From: CAWBRT01 sp963696525
GTDB taxonomy: Bacteria > Acidobacteriota > Terriglobia > Terriglobales > Acidobacteriaceae
Assembly: GCA_963696525.1 (NCBI GenBank)
Contig: CAVOKO010000012.1
Location: forward strand, 744,001-808,000
Reading direction: 5' to 3'
Length of the DNA stretch: 64,000 nt
A program made the position numbers and the translations under genes. Below, in pieces: positions 43,158 through 53,381 of this stretch (position 1 is its first letter; each line of letters starts with the position of its first letter). Under the pieces are notes generated by a model, which saw nothing but the letters and a program-made list of their open reading frames with translations, had not been told where the DNA came from and searched no databases.

Positions 43158-44450
43158 ATGCTTGATCTTGCCTTTGTACGTGACCATCTTGCGTTCGTCG
43201 AGCAGAAGCTGCGCGAGCGCGGCGACAACCCCGATGAAGTGCTGAAGGACTTTCACCAGATCGACCGCGCGCGGCGCGCGGCGATCACCCAGGTCGAAAG
43301 GCTGAAGGAGCAGCGCAATCATTTGACGGAAGAGATCGCGCAGCTCAAGAAGGCCAAGCAGGACGCCAGCGAAGCGATCGAGAAAACCAGGCAGATGCGC
43401 GAGCAGCTTCCGCCGCTGGAGAAGCAGGTGGAAGAGGCGGAGGCCCGCCTGCGGACAATTCTGACGACGATTCCGAATATTCCCCACGAGAGCGTGCCCT
43501 TAGGCAAGGGCGAAGACGACAACAAGGAAGTCAAGCGTTGGGGCGAGCCTCCGAAGTTCGACTTCCAGCCCAAGCCGCATTGGGAACTCGGCGAGGCCCT
43601 GGGCGTGCTCGACCTGGAACGGGCGGCGAAGCTGACGGGCTCTCGCTTTGCTCTCTATTGGGACCTGGGCGCAAAGCTGGAACGCGCGCTGATGAACTTC
43701 ATGCTCGACCTGCACACCCGCGAACACGGTTACACGGAGGTGTTGCCGCCGTACCTGGTCAACTCCGAGTCGATGTTCGGTACCGGGCAGTTGCCGAAGT
43801 TTGCGGCTGAACTGTTTAAGGTTCCGCACCGGGAGCGCGAGTTGTGGCTGATTCCGACCGCGGAAGTCCCGGTCACCAACATTTATCGCGATGAGGTGAT
43901 CGAGGCATCGCGGCTGCCGATCTCGCTCACCGCGTTCACCCCGTGTTTTCGCAGCGAGGCCGGGTCCTACGGCAAGGACGTGCGCGGCATCATTCGCCAG
44001 CACCAGTTTCAAAAGGTCGAGATGGTGAAATTCACCCGGCCGGAGCAGTCCTATGAAGAACACGAGAAGCTGACGCGCGACGCCGAACAGGTTCTGGAGC
44101 GCCTGGGATTGCACTATCGCCGGGTTCTGCTGTGCACGGGCGATCTGGGCTTTTCGTCCGCCAAGACCTATGACTTGGAGGTCTGGCTGCCGGGCCAACA
44201 CGTCTTTCGCGAGATCTCATCGTGTTCGAATTTTGAGAACTTCCAGGCGCGCCGGGCCAACATCCGCTTTCGGGCGGAAGGAAAAAAGGGCACGGAATTC
44301 GTTCATACACTGAATGGCAGCGGACTCGCCGTCGGCCGCACCTGGGTGGCAATTATCGAGAACTACCAGCAGGCGGACGGCAGCGTGGTGATCCCCGAGG
44401 TGCTGCAGTCTTACATGCGCGCCGATCGGATCACGCCGAGGAAGCTCTAG
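43158..44450 (+). CDS. serS: seryl-tRNA synthetase
   Basis: 430-residue class II synthetase that charges tRNA-Ser (and tRNA-Sec). The N-terminal coiled-coil arm (LDLAFVRDHLAFVEQKLRERG, RAAITQVERLKEQRNHLTEEIAQLKK) binds the long variable arm. The catalytic core has TEVLPPYLVNSESMFGTGQLPKF, the motif 2 segment FRSEAGSYGKDVRGIIRQHQFQKVEMV and motif 3 GSGLAVGRTWVAIIENYQ. Its role in charging tRNA-Sec is relevant if selD here encodes a selenoprotein. The length is standard. Confidence 0.97.
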   Translation: MLDLAFVRDHLAFVEQKLRERGDNPDEVLKDFHQIDRARRAAITQVERLKEQRNHLTEEIAQLKKAKQDASEAIEKTRQMREQLPPLEKQVEEAEARLRTILTTIPNIPHESVPLGKGEDDNKEVKRWGEPPKFDFQPKPHWELGEALGVLDLERAAKLTGSRFALYWDLGAKLERALMNFMLDLHTREHGYTEVLPPYLVNSESMFGTGQLPKFAAELFKVPHRERELWLIPTAEVPVTNIYRDEVIEASRLPISLTAFTPCFRSEAGSYGKDVRGIIRQHQFQKVEMVKFTRPEQSYEEHEKLTRDAEQVLERLGLHYRRVLLCTGDLGFSSAKTYDLEVWLPGQHVFREISSCSNFENFQARRANIRFRAEGKKGTEFVHTLNGSGLAVGRTWVAIIENYQQADGSVVIPEVLQSYMRADRITPRKL

Positions 44451-44529
44451 CCAAGGTTGCGTCGCCAATCCTCTGCCACTAAACTGAAGACAGGCCCCGA
44501 AGTGTGCCCGCCGGGAAGGTTCACGATCG

Positions 44530-44913
44530 ATGAATAGGATTGCAAAGACGCTCAAGGGATACGTCTGGTGGACTTATCCCCGCGGCTGTTTCCATTATGA
44601 TGTGATGGTTACGGTTATCCTGCTATTCATCTTCGTAGCACCGCTGTTCATAGGCTTCAACGACAAGCCGGTAGAGCGAACCGCGCATCTGACCGGCGTC
44701 CTGATCACTCCGGAAGGGAAGAACGGATTCGTTTGCCGCATAGAGGCTTCCGCCATTCAAGGGGAGACCGAGGAAGAGATTCGGGATGACCTCATGGGAG
44801 TGATCGAGCCAATTGCGGGTGAGGTCAAATTCATTCGCTACGAAGCAATTCGAGACAACAAGGGAAAAATCATCGCCTACAACGTGTGGGTGCGGCGAGG
44901 CATCGGCGGATAG
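44530..44913 (+). CDS. single-pass membrane protein, biopolymer-transport-like
   Basis: 127 residues. It starts MNRIAKTLKGYVWWTYPRG, then one membrane helix (VMVTVILLFIFVAPLFIGFN), then a soluble beta domain (VERTAHLTGVLITPEG, AIQGETEEEIRDDLMGVIEPIAGEVKFIRYE). The single N-terminal helix plus periplasmic domain is the ExbD/TolR topology, but the typical Asp in the helix is not seen. I cannot assign a function. It lies 71 bp before the LolA-like gene. Confidence 0.65.
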   Translation: MNRIAKTLKGYVWWTYPRGCFHYDVMVTVILLFIFVAPLFIGFNDKPVERTAHLTGVLITPEGKNGFVCRIEASAIQGETEEEIRDDLMGVIEPIAGEVKFIRYEAIRDNKGKIIAYNVWVRRGIGG

Positions 44914-44984
44914 ACGCAACGCATTTGCCGGCCCCTACTCTTGCGGCCAGGGTACACCAGATATGGAATTGCTTTAGACCACTC

Positions 44985-45674
44985 ATGAAGAAAAGCTTAT
45001 CTCTGTTCGTTTTTCTGATTTGCACCGGCCTATGGGCGGTGGCCCAGGCAAGTCGGCCTGCCGATCTGCAAACCGTCCTGAATCTCATGGATCGCACGGC
45101 GGCGACTCTGCACACGGTTGAAACCGACTTTAAATGGGACGACTATGAGCGCGTGGTCAACAACCATGACTACCAGAACGGCGTGATGTATTTCAGCCGC
45201 TCGGGCAAGGACGTGGAGATGTCCGCCGAGATCAAGCAACCGGCCCCAAAGTTCGTGCTTTTCAAAGCCGGCACGGTTCGCGTTTACGAGCCCAGAATCG
45301 ATCAGGTGACCGTCTATAACGTGGGCAAGAACAAGGCCGATTTCGAGGCTTTCCTGGTGCTGGGATTTGGTGGCGCAGGGCACGATCTGATCAAGAATTT
45401 CGACGTTCGCTATGGCGGCAGCGACCCGGACGTGGCCGGGGCGTACAAGCTGGAGTTGGTTCCAAAGTCGGCCAGTGCGCGCAATAACTTTCCTCTGATT
45501 ACACTGTGGATCGATGCCGATCGCGGCATAGCCGTGAAGCAGCGCTTTGATCAGGGCGGAGGCAATTACCGGGTGGCGCAATACTCGAATATCAAGCTCA
45601 ACCAGAAACTTCCGGATGGAGTCTTCAAGCTGAAGAAGGCTAAGACGACGGTTACGCCACAGGGCGGAATGTAA
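44985..45674 (+). CDS. LolA-like outer-membrane lipoprotein carrier
   Basis: 229 residues. Signal peptide MKKSLSLFVFLICTGLWAVAQA with a likely Ala-x-Ala cleavage site. The mature part has the LolA pattern: LQTVLNLMDRTAATLHTVETDFKWDDYERVV, MYFSRSGKDVEMSAEIKQPAPKFVLFKAGTVRVYEPRIDQVTVYNVGKN, then DVRYGGSDPDVAGAYKLELVPK. LolA-family proteins ferry lipoproteins or lipids across the periplasm. The family is broad (LolA, LolB-like, DUF4292), so the function is provisional. It starts 71 bp after the preceding membrane gene. Confidence 0.75.
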   Translation: MKKSLSLFVFLICTGLWAVAQASRPADLQTVLNLMDRTAATLHTVETDFKWDDYERVVNNHDYQNGVMYFSRSGKDVEMSAEIKQPAPKFVLFKAGTVRVYEPRIDQVTVYNVGKNKADFEAFLVLGFGGAGHDLIKNFDVRYGGSDPDVAGAYKLELVPKSASARNNFPLITLWIDADRGIAVKQRFDQGGGNYRVAQYSNIKLNQKLPDGVFKLKKAKTTVTPQGGM

Positions 45675-45742
45675 AGCGGCTTCAGAATCTGCCAACCGGA
45701 TCGAAGCCAAATACCCAAAAACTCGCCGGGGATCCTGACTTT

Positions 45743-45781
45743 CACCCCAACAAGGCAACAGCGGGCTTGCCGGGACCCTGG
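45743..45781. repeat. single C-rich hairpin repeat
   Basis: CACCCCAACAAG, then GGCTTGCCGGGACCCTGG, with CAAG/CTTG self-complementarity. It resembles one unit of the tandem block at 7888-8010. Confidence 0.6.
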
Positions 45782-45890
45782 TTGGAGATTGGCACGTTGC
45801 CGGCCATCTTTTTGCCGGCTTTGGAGAGAATAGTCCGGGGCGAGGCAACAGCACGGGCGTGTCTCGAACTCTTAGTAATTTAGAGGTTCC

Positions 45891-46136
45891 ATGGGTAAAG
45901 TCTTAGTCATTCCGATCCGTCCAAGCGCAGAGCACCTGAATCGTCACCGTAAATCCGATCCTCGCTATGTTGAAGGTCAGCGTCTACTCGTCGATGCCAT
46001 GAGGTATCTGATCAAGACTGGCCCGGACGACAATCGTGCCGCTGTGGAACTGATTTCAGAGCACGTCCGCACCCAGTTCCGGATGAGCGATTCGCCGCTT
46101 CAACCGGCAGCGCCCGATCCTTCCTTATCCAAGTAG
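45891..46136 (+). CDS. small soluble protein, unknown
   Basis: 81 residues, starting GKVLVIPIRPSAEHLNRHRKSDPRYVEG. It has a basic N-terminal part and a long acidic-ended helix (DNRAAVELISEHVRTQFRM). No membrane segment and no known motif. Its 3' end overlaps the convergent gene by 37 bp, a minor oddity. A TTAGAGG about 8 bp upstream could serve as ribosome-binding site. Confidence 0.6.
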   Translation: MGKVLVIPIRPSAEHLNRHRKSDPRYVEGQRLLVDAMRYLIKTGPDDNRAAVELISEHVRTQFRMSDSPLQPAAPDPSLSK

Positions 46137-47521
46137 CGGGAATTCTTCGGGCTTCGGCCGCCGGAAAAAGTCGCCAGCCAGCGTGATGCCAACAGAAATA
46201 CACAAGGGAAACACTCCAGGGTGTAGCGCTCTTCCGCCGTTCCCGTGGTCATCAGAAACAGGCAGCGCACCGCTGGATATACGAGCAGCAGAGCCATGCA
46301 GCGTACCGACTCGCCGCGCCAGATGCCGACGATGGCGGCGCCAACCAGCAACACGTTGAGAAGACCGAGCAGAACCGAGCCGACGGTATTCCAGGGGTCA
46401 CTGCGGAATGCCCACCAGTGCACATCGAAGGGCAGGGTTGCGGTGCGTGGACGAAACCACATGTCCAGGAGCCGCAACACCGGCAGAGTAACGTAATAGC
46501 GAAAGGGATGGCGGCGAATCTTCTGCTGCGCCAACACCAGGAGCTTGTGGTCGAGGTCTATGCTTGTGACGGTCGTTCGATTGTATTCGGCAAAGAGTTG
46601 GGCAACGTATTCACGCTCTTGCGGGCTGTCGAAGGCGCGTGCCGGTACCAGTTGAATATCGACCGGCTCACCGTCGACATGGAAGCAGATATCTTCCACG
46701 TTCGAGTAATCCGCCACCCAGGTTCTCACCCAGGACCCCCAGCCTTGCAAAGACAACTCACCGGGATCGGTCGCAGCCATGGTCACCAGAGGTTGGAAGA
46801 CGTGCATAACCCGCCAATTTCGCAGGGTCCAGGGCAGAAGGGGCGCCAGCGCGACCACGGTCATTACCACCCCGCCGGCGAACACTTTCTTCCGCTCCGC
46901 GGGATTACGGTAGAGCCGAAGCAGAATGACGAGCCCTATCGAGCCCAGCATGAGGCCGCTGTCGGGACGCAACAGAATTGCCGCAGACAGGGCCAAGCCG
47001 CAATAGATCCAGTTCCGGGAGCGCGGATCGTCGAAGGCCAGGATCGCCTGTCGCATGGCAAGCGCGAGAAAAAAGATTGAGGGCACTTCCGTCAGGGGCG
47101 TCGCCGCATAGTTTGCGATAAAAGGACAGAGGGCGGCGATCAAAAACGCGATGCGCGCGGCTGCCTCGGACATAGTTCGTCGAGCGATGTCGCAAACCAG
47201 CACGCAAGTGCCGATATCGATAACGGCTTGAACGAACATGACCGCACGAAAGTGGTCCTGGCCAAAAGCGGCAAACACCAGCGCCAGGAAAAAAGGGTAA
47301 CCGGGCAAGCGAACCAGAGTAGGGTGTATGCCTTCGGGGGTGGTCAGCGCGTAGCTGCCGTGATTGAGGAGATTCTTCGCGATATCGTCGTAAACCAGCG
47401 AGTCTCCCGCGACCATTCCGAGTTTGTATACGATAAGGAGCCGCAAACAGAGGGCTCCCACCACCACCCAGAGAACGAACTTAAGGTTCCTGCGGACAAA
47501 TTCGAGCACGCACCGAATCAT
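46100..47521 (-). CDS. membrane glycosyltransferase, ArnT/PMT-like (GT39/83 type)
   Basis: 473 residues with about 11 membrane helices (for instance FVLWVVVGALCLRLLIVY, PGYPFFLALVFAAFGQDHF, IAFLIAALCPFIANYAATPL). A conserved aspartate near residue 40 (GDSLVYDDIAKNLLNHGSY) and PTLVRLPGYPFF follow the pattern of ArnT-like enzymes that use polyprenyl-phosphate sugars. It probably glycosylates a lipid or protein at the periplasmic face. The soluble C-terminal part (ATDPGELSLQGWGSWVRTW) resembles these too. The GH18-CE4-GT2 gene begins divergently 95 bp upstream. Confidence 0.8.
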   Translation of the reverse strand: MIRCVLEFVRRNLKFVLWVVVGALCLRLLIVYKLGMVAGDSLVYDDIAKNLLNHGSYALTTPEGIHPTLVRLPGYPFFLALVFAAFGQDHFRAVMFVQAVIDIGTCVLVCDIARRTMSEAAARIAFLIAALCPFIANYAATPLTEVPSIFFLALAMRQAILAFDDPRSRNWIYCGLALSAAILLRPDSGLMLGSIGLVILLRLYRNPAERKKVFAGGVVMTVVALAPLLPWTLRNWRVMHVFQPLVTMAATDPGELSLQGWGSWVRTWVADYSNVEDICFHVDGEPVDIQLVPARAFDSPQEREYVAQLFAEYNRTTVTSIDLDHKLLVLAQQKIRRHPFRYYVTLPVLRLLDMWFRPRTATLPFDVHWWAFRSDPWNTVGSVLLGLLNVLLVGAAIVGIWRGESVRCMALLLVYPAVRCLFLMTTGTAEERYTLECFPCVFLLASRWLATFSGGRSPKNSRYLDKEGSGAAG

Positions 47522-47616
47522 ACATCTTCGCGCTTGTTGGGATTAACGCCGTGGCGTGGTCTTTCATTGACGCATCCCGAGAGGCCCCATAACATGGAAG
47601 TAAGCTGAAGTTTCTC

Positions 47617-50600
47617 ATGTCGAAGCCGGTTTTTTACGATCCCCAGAAGAAACGATGGAGGCGCATACGCCGCACCATCGACGTCGTCGGGATCGTGCTT
47701 TCCCTGCTGATTGCGTTTTTCGTAGTCACGGTGGTGCGCGATACCAGCATTCCGGCTTTGCTATTGGCGACGCAGAAGAAGTCATACCATGCGCTGAAGG
47801 TGAACGAAAAGAAGCACGCCAAGCGCACTGGCACACATCGCAAAACTAGTGTCCCGGCGTCGCAGGTGGTGTTGAATACCGATGAAGGTATTCGTGGCGC
47901 GTTTTACGTAACGTGGGATGCGGCGAGCTTCTCCTCGCTACGAGAGTACGTTCACCAGATCGACCTGCTGTTTCCGGAATGGCTGCATGTGCTGACTCCG
48001 GACGGCCGCCTGCAGGGAGTTACCCAGGCCAACCAGCTTTTTGATGTCATCCAGAACGGCCGTGTCCTGCCCGTCGATGACAAAGTAATGCCCTACTTGA
48101 AGCAGGAAAATGCCCAGATGGAAGTTTTGCCCCTGGTCAACAACTTCGACCCGATCGTCAACGAATGGAAGGCGGAGGTCGGCAAGATGTTGGACGATCC
48201 CGAGGCGCGGGCGCACTTCCGGCGGGAACTGCTGGTATTTCTGGCGACGAACGCGTACCGCGGAGTGACCCTGGACATCGAAGGATTCCCTCTGCACTCG
48301 CAACCGGGATACCGCGCCCTGGTGCAGGAATTGGAGAACGATCTGCATGCGCGCGGACTCAAGCTCTTCGTGAGCGTTCCCGCCAATAACCCGGACTTCG
48401 ATTACCAGTTGATTGCGAAATCGACCGACGGGCTGATCCTGATGAACTACGATCAGCACTACCCGGGCGGCGAACCGGGTGCGATTGCCGGCCAGGATTG
48501 GTTTGTCAAGAATCTTACGACTTTGCTGAAGGTCGCTCCGCGGGAAAAAATTATCTGTGCCCTCGGCAATTATGGCTACGACTGGTCGACCGAGAAAGGC
48601 AAGAAGCCGGGGCAGGCCGGTGTCCACAATGTTTCGGTGCAGGAAGCGTGGCTGGAGGCGCGCGATTCGGAAGCCAATATCGATTTCGACTCCGATTCGT
48701 TGAATCCGCACCTGATTTACGAGGACGACCAGAAGAATCGTCACGACGTGTGGTATCTGGATGCGGTGACCGCGCTGAACCAGATGCGGGCTGCCCGCTC
48801 GATGGGCATCTCGACGTTCGCGCTGTGGCGGCTGGGCTCGGAGGACCGATCGCTGTGGGCGGTGTGGGACCAGCCGAGCGAAGCGGGCGCGCCGGAGAAG
48901 TTGCGCGATGTGCCTCCCGGGCAGGACGTCGACATGGAAGGTTCGGGCGAGATTCTTACAGGTGCAAAACCCTCCGTCGAAGGGAGCTCGCGAACTCGAG
49001 GTGGATACCTCGAGCGGGGTGATCACCGACGAGAATTTCAGCAAGCTTCCCTCGCCCTACCGCGTAGGCGAGTTCGGCGGCAGCAACCGCATGGTGGCGC
49101 TCACCTTCGACGACGGACCCGATCCGCAGTGGACGCCGAAGATCCTCGATGTATTGAAACGGGAGGACGCGAAGGCGACGTTCTTCATCATCGGCTTGTC
49201 AGCGGAAAAGTATCCCAGTGTGTTGCAGCGCATCTTCCGCGAAGGGCATGAGATCGGGAACCATACGTTTACGCACCCGGACATCAGCGGCATCTCCAAG
49301 CGCTACATGATGGTCGAGCTGAATCTGACCGAGCGCCTGTTCGAAGCCAAACTGGGGGTTAAGCCGGTCCTGTTCCGGCCTCCCTACTCGATTGACCAGG
49401 AGCCGGATACGGCCGATGAAGTGCGTCCGCTGGAAGTCGCGCAGCAAATGGGCTACATCACGGTCGGCGACAAGATCGATCCGAACGACTGGCGCGACGA
49501 TCCCCGTCCCACTCCCGAACAGATCGTCGCAAGCGTGCTCGAACCAGGTGCAACGCCGCGGCGGAGGCATCATACTGCTGCACGATGGCGGCGGATACCG
49601 TGCGCAGACGGTGGCCGCGCTGCCCGGGATCATTCACGAGTTGCGGGCGCGCGGGTTCCAGATCGTGCCGGTTGCCACCCTGCTGGGGAAGAGCTACAAC
49701 GACGTCATGCCGCCCATCGCCGGCAACGAGCGTTTCTGGGCGCGCGTCGATGCCACAGGTTTCTGGCTGTTGAGCATGGTCAACAGCTTCATCGTGCTGG
49801 TCTTTTTCGTCGGCGACCTGCTGATGAGCGGGCGATTGGTCTCGGTCGGAGCGCTTGCCATGTACGACCGCTTCCGGCGGCGCGGGACAGATCACGCGGG
49901 TGTCTGCGCCTACCAACCGCCGGTCGCGGTCCTGATCCCCGCCTACAACGAAGAGAAGGTCATCGAGCGCACGGTCATGGCCGTCTTAAACTCGGATTAC
50001 CCCGGCCTGCGAGCGATTGTCATCGATGACGGTTCCAAGGACCGCACCGGCGAAGTGGTGCGGGAGACGTTCCGCAAGCAGATCGCACAGGGCCGCTTGA
50101 CCATCTTGACGCAAGCCAACGGGGGAAAAGCTGCGGCGCTCAATCATGGCCTTGAATACGTGACCGAAGAAATCTTCGTAGGGATCGACGCCGATACGAT
50201 CATTGCTCCGGATGCCATCCGGCGCATGGTGCCGCACTTCCTCGATCCGAAGATCGGCGCCCTGGCGGGCAATGCCAAGGTTGGAAACAAGATCAATCTC
50301 TGGACACGCTGGCAAGCCCTGGAATACATCACCAGCCAGAATTTCGAACGCCGCGCCTTGAACACGTTCTCGGCGGTCAGCGTTGTTCCCGGAGCCATCG
50401 GCGCGTGGCGCACGCTGGCGGTAAAGCTGTGTGGCGGATATCACGTCGACACCGTGGCTGAAGATGCCGACCTTACGATGGCGCTGCTGCAAGCCGGGTA
50501 CAAGGTCGAGTACGAAGACCGGGCGCTAGCGTTTACCGAGGCTCCGTCGACGGCCAATGGGCTGATGCGGCAGCGTTTTCGCTGGTCGTTTGGGATTTTG

Positions 50601-51065
50601 CAGGCCACCTGGAAACATCGCTCGGCATTTGCCCGCAAGGGAGCGCTCGGCTGGATGGCCCTGCCTAACATCGTGGTGTTCCAGATCATGCTGCCGCTGT
50701 TCTCGCCGTTTATTGACCTCATGTTCGTTGTGGGCTCGCTCAAGTACCTGGTGTGGGACAAGCATTTCCATCCGGATACGGCCGACCCGGCGAGTTTCCA
50801 GCAACTGGTGCTGTTCTTCGCCATTTTCCTGGTCATCGATTTCATCGCGTCCGCGATTGCTTTTGCCCTGGAACGGCGCGAGGGGCGGGCGGATTGGATG
50901 TTGCTGGGCCACGTGTGGCTGCAACGCTTCGCCTATCGCCAGCTATTCTCTCTGGTGCTAATCAAGACCCTGAAGCGAGCTCTCGAAGGCGGCGCGTTTT
51001 CCTGGGATAAACTGGAGCGCAAGGCCACGGTTCAAACACCTGTGCCGGTGCCCCAGGACCGTTGA
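47617..51065 (+). CDS. GH18-type / CE4 polysaccharide deacetylase / GT2 synthase fusion, two apparent +1 frameshifts
   Basis: About 1148 residues if two extra bases (TT or A at 48956-48958; CC at 49544-49545) are removed; the total length then divides exactly by three. An N-terminal membrane helix (VVGIVLSLLIAFFVVTVV) leads to a GH18-like domain (about residues 90-430, catalytic-type GVTLDIEGF, LILMNYDQHYPGG). A CE4 deacetylase follows (ALTFDDGPDPQWTPK, GHEIGNHTFTHPDI, FRPPYSID, IILLHDGGG). Then comes a GT2 synthase (VLIPAYNEEKVIERT, DDGSKD, GIDADTII, QRFRWSFG as QxxRW) with C-terminal membrane helices. The set mirrors PgaB-PgaC and points to synthesis and modification of a PNAG-like exopolysaccharide. 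Confidence 0.85.
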
Positions 51066-51173
51066 GCAAGGACCCGTTGAGGGGACGCATGTCGGCTGCG
51101 CGGTGCTCCGGTTCGGCGCTAAAATAAGACAGATAACATTGTCTGGATGGGAATCCAGAATGGGAGCTTTTCT

Positions 51174-52778
51174 ATGGCTACTACACGGGCGCAGGGTGGT
51201 GCATATATCGAATCGGGGCCATTCAGGAACGAGCCGTTTATCGACTTCCGGCGTGAGGAAAACGCGCACAAGATGCGGCAGGCGCTGGAGCGGGTGCGGA
51301 CTCAACTGGGCCGAGAGTACGACCTGATTATTGGCGGCCGCAGACTCAAGGCCGGCAACAAGTTCGAATCGATCAATCCTTCGCGGCCCGGGCAAGTGGT
51401 TGGCGTGTTCCAAAAGGCCGGCGCCGAAGAAGTTCCACTAGCGATCGAAGCCGGCTTACGCGCCTTTGAGAGCTGGCATCGCACCCCGGTCGAAGAGCGG
51501 GCGCAGTTGCTGCTGAGGGTAGCCAAAGTCATCCGCGAGCGCAAATTCGAGTGGGCGGCGTGGATGGTTCTCGAAGTCGGCAAGAACTGGGCCGAAGCCG
51601 ATGCCGACGTCGGTGAAACCATCGATTTCTGTGAGTTCTATGCGCGCGAAGCGCTGCGGCTGGCGAAGTCGGAGCCGCCAATTCAATACCCGGGCGAACG
51701 CGATTATCTCTGGTACGTGCCGCTCGGAGTGGGCGCGGTGATTCCGCCCTGGAATTTTCCGTCGGCGATTACGGCCGGTATGACCATGGCTTCCATCGTC
51801 TGCGGAAATACGGTGGTGCTGAAACCGTCCGGAGACTCGCCCGCGATCGCCGCCAAGCTGATGGAAATTCTGGAAGAGTGCGGCATGCCGGACGGCGTGG
51901 TGAACTTCTGCACCGGCAGCGGAAGCAGTTTCGGGAACGCGCTGGTCGCCCATTCCAAGACGCGATTCATCGCCTTTACCGGTTCCAAGGAAGTAGGTTT
52001 GCACATCAACCAGCAGGCGGCTGAAGCGCGGCCCGGCCAGATCTGGATCAAGCGTACGATCCTCGAGATGGGTGGCAAGAATTCGATTCTGGTCGATGCC
52101 GATGCCGATCTGGACGCAGCGGCAGCGAGCGTCGCCGCGTCGGCCTTTGGTTTCCAGGGCCAGAAATGTTCGGCTTGCTCGCGGGCGATCGTCGACGAAC
52201 GCGTCTATGAAAAATTTCTCGAGCGCCTTAAAGCCCTGGTGGAAAAAATCACCGTGGGTGACGCCGAAACCAATCCGGGCATGGGTCCGGTAATCAACCA
52301 GGGCGCGATGGAGACGATTCTCTCCTACATCCAGAAAGGACTGGATGAAGGCGGGCGTTTGATCTGCGGCGGCGGTCCCGCGACGCAGGCGGCGGGCAGC
52401 GGCCCGCAGGGATACTTCATCCAGCCGACCGTCATTGCCGATGTCGAACCCAAGGCAACCATCGCCCAGGAAGAAATCTTCGGGCCGGTGTTGGCGGTGA
52501 TAAAATGCCGGAATTTCGAGCATGGGCTTGAAGTCGCTAACAACACCGAATTTGGACTCACTGGCTCCTACTACGGGACGGCGGAAGAAAAAATCGAGCG
52601 GGTCATGCACGAATTCCATGCCGGCAATCTGTACATCAATCGCAAATCGACGGGTGCCATGGTGGGTGCCCATCCCTTCGGCGGATTCAATATGTCGGGA
52701 ACCGATTCCAAGGCTGGAGGGCCAGATTATCTATATTTGTTCACCCAGGCGAAGTCGGTGGGAAAGAAGTTAAGTTGA
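51174..52778 (+). CDS. pruA: L-glutamate gamma-semialdehyde (1-pyrroline-5-carboxylate) dehydrogenase
   Basis: 534 residues, aldehyde dehydrogenase superfamily. Oxidises P5C/glutamate semialdehyde to glutamate in proline catabolism. Landmarks are YVPLGVGAVIPPWNFPSAI, VVLKPSGDSPAIAAKLMEIL, FCTGSGSSFG, FTGSKEVGLHI, the Glu base in ILEMGGKNSILVD, the catalytic Cys in GQKCSACSRAIV, and EEIFGPVLAV. The length and the PFRNEP-type N-terminus (GPFRNEPFIDFRREEN) match the stand-alone RocA/PruA subtype rather than the PutA fusion. GGGAGC before ATG 51174 supports the start; ATG 51147 is the alternative. No proline dehydrogenase gene is in the window. Confidence 0.93.
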   Translation: MATTRAQGGAYIESGPFRNEPFIDFRREENAHKMRQALERVRTQLGREYDLIIGGRRLKAGNKFESINPSRPGQVVGVFQKAGAEEVPLAIEAGLRAFESWHRTPVEERAQLLLRVAKVIRERKFEWAAWMVLEVGKNWAEADADVGETIDFCEFYAREALRLAKSEPPIQYPGERDYLWYVPLGVGAVIPPWNFPSAITAGMTMASIVCGNTVVLKPSGDSPAIAAKLMEILEECGMPDGVVNFCTGSGSSFGNALVAHSKTRFIAFTGSKEVGLHINQQAAEARPGQIWIKRTILEMGGKNSILVDADADLDAAAASVAASAFGFQGQKCSACSRAIVDERVYEKFLERLKALVEKITVGDAETNPGMGPVINQGAMETILSYIQKGLDEGGRLICGGGPATQAAGSGPQGYFIQPTVIADVEPKATIAQEEIFGPVLAVIKCRNFEHGLEVANNTEFGLTGSYYGTAEEKIERVMHEFHAGNLYINRKSTGAMVGAHPFGGFNMSGTDSKAGGPDYLYLFTQAKSVGKKLS

Positions 52779-52872
52779 CGAGCAGTGTCCTTTGGGAGGG
52801 CAGCCCAGGTTGCCCTGATTTGACAAGCACTGGAAAGACGCTGAAAATCAAATAGGGTTGGTCTGAGGTACC

Positions 52873-52896
52873 CAGAACTGCCGGCCCGCAGTTCTG
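52873..52896 (+). terminator. hairpin after pruA
   Basis: The 9-bp perfect stem CAGAACTGC / GCAGTTCTG has a 6-nt loop and is 95 bp downstream of pruA, without a U-tract. It may equally be in the leader of the response regulator. Confidence 0.45.
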
Positions 52897-52938
52897 TAGC
52901 AGGAAGAGCGGAACACTTCCTGAAGAGGATAATCTCGT

Positions 52939-53310
52939 ATGGCCAGAATCTTGTGCATCGACGACGAGCCGCATGTCGTGACGCTAAAGTGCGCCATTTT
53001 GCAAGCTGCCGGTCACGTGGTTACAGCAGCCACCTCTGCACACGAGGCTATTGAGAAGCTGCAGGCAAATACTTATGATGCCGTGGTAACCGACTGGCGA
53101 CTTGGAGACGGTAATGGACGCGCAGTCGTGCAGGCAGCCAAGTCGAACTCGACCATGCCGGTCGTGGTGGTTTCCGGTTACGTGGCGGAAGCATTTCAGG
53201 CCGCCGAGCCGCTTGCCGACCTCTATCTGGAAAAGCCGGTCAATCCCGAGGAGCTGGTCACGATCGTGAACGAGCTGCTGAAAACCAGCGACAAGAACAT
53301 TAGTGGATAG
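52939..53310 (+). CDS. single-domain response regulator
   Basis: 123 residues, CheY-like receiver only. All phosphorylation residues are present: acidic pair in CIDDEPHVV, phospho-acceptor Asp in VVTDWRLGDGNG, Thr/Ser in VVVVSGYV and Lys in LYLEKPVNPEEL. AGAGGA about 9 bp before ATG 52939 supports the start. It probably passes a signal to an unlinked kinase or effector, since no kinase is adjacent. It is convergent with the LuxR-type regulator, separated by a terminator. Confidence 0.93.
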   Translation: MARILCIDDEPHVVTLKCAILQAAGHVVTAATSAHEAIEKLQANTYDAVVTDWRLGDGNGRAVVQAAKSNSTMPVVVVSGYVAEAFQAAEPLADLYLEKPVNPEELVTIVNELLKTSDKNISG

Positions 53311-53339
53311 AATTCCCTTAGCCAATAAGCCAAAAAGAT

Positions 53340-53365
53340 AGCCCGCCTACCCAGGCGGGCTTTTT
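53340..53365. terminator. intrinsic terminator between convergent regulators
   Basis: The perfect 9-bp stem AGCCCGCCT / AGGCGGGCT with a 4-nt loop is followed by TTTTT on the plus strand and preceded by AAAAA two bases earlier (53333-53337), so it could act in both directions. Confidence 0.9.
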
Positions 53366-53381
53366 GTGGATGGCCCGGAAA

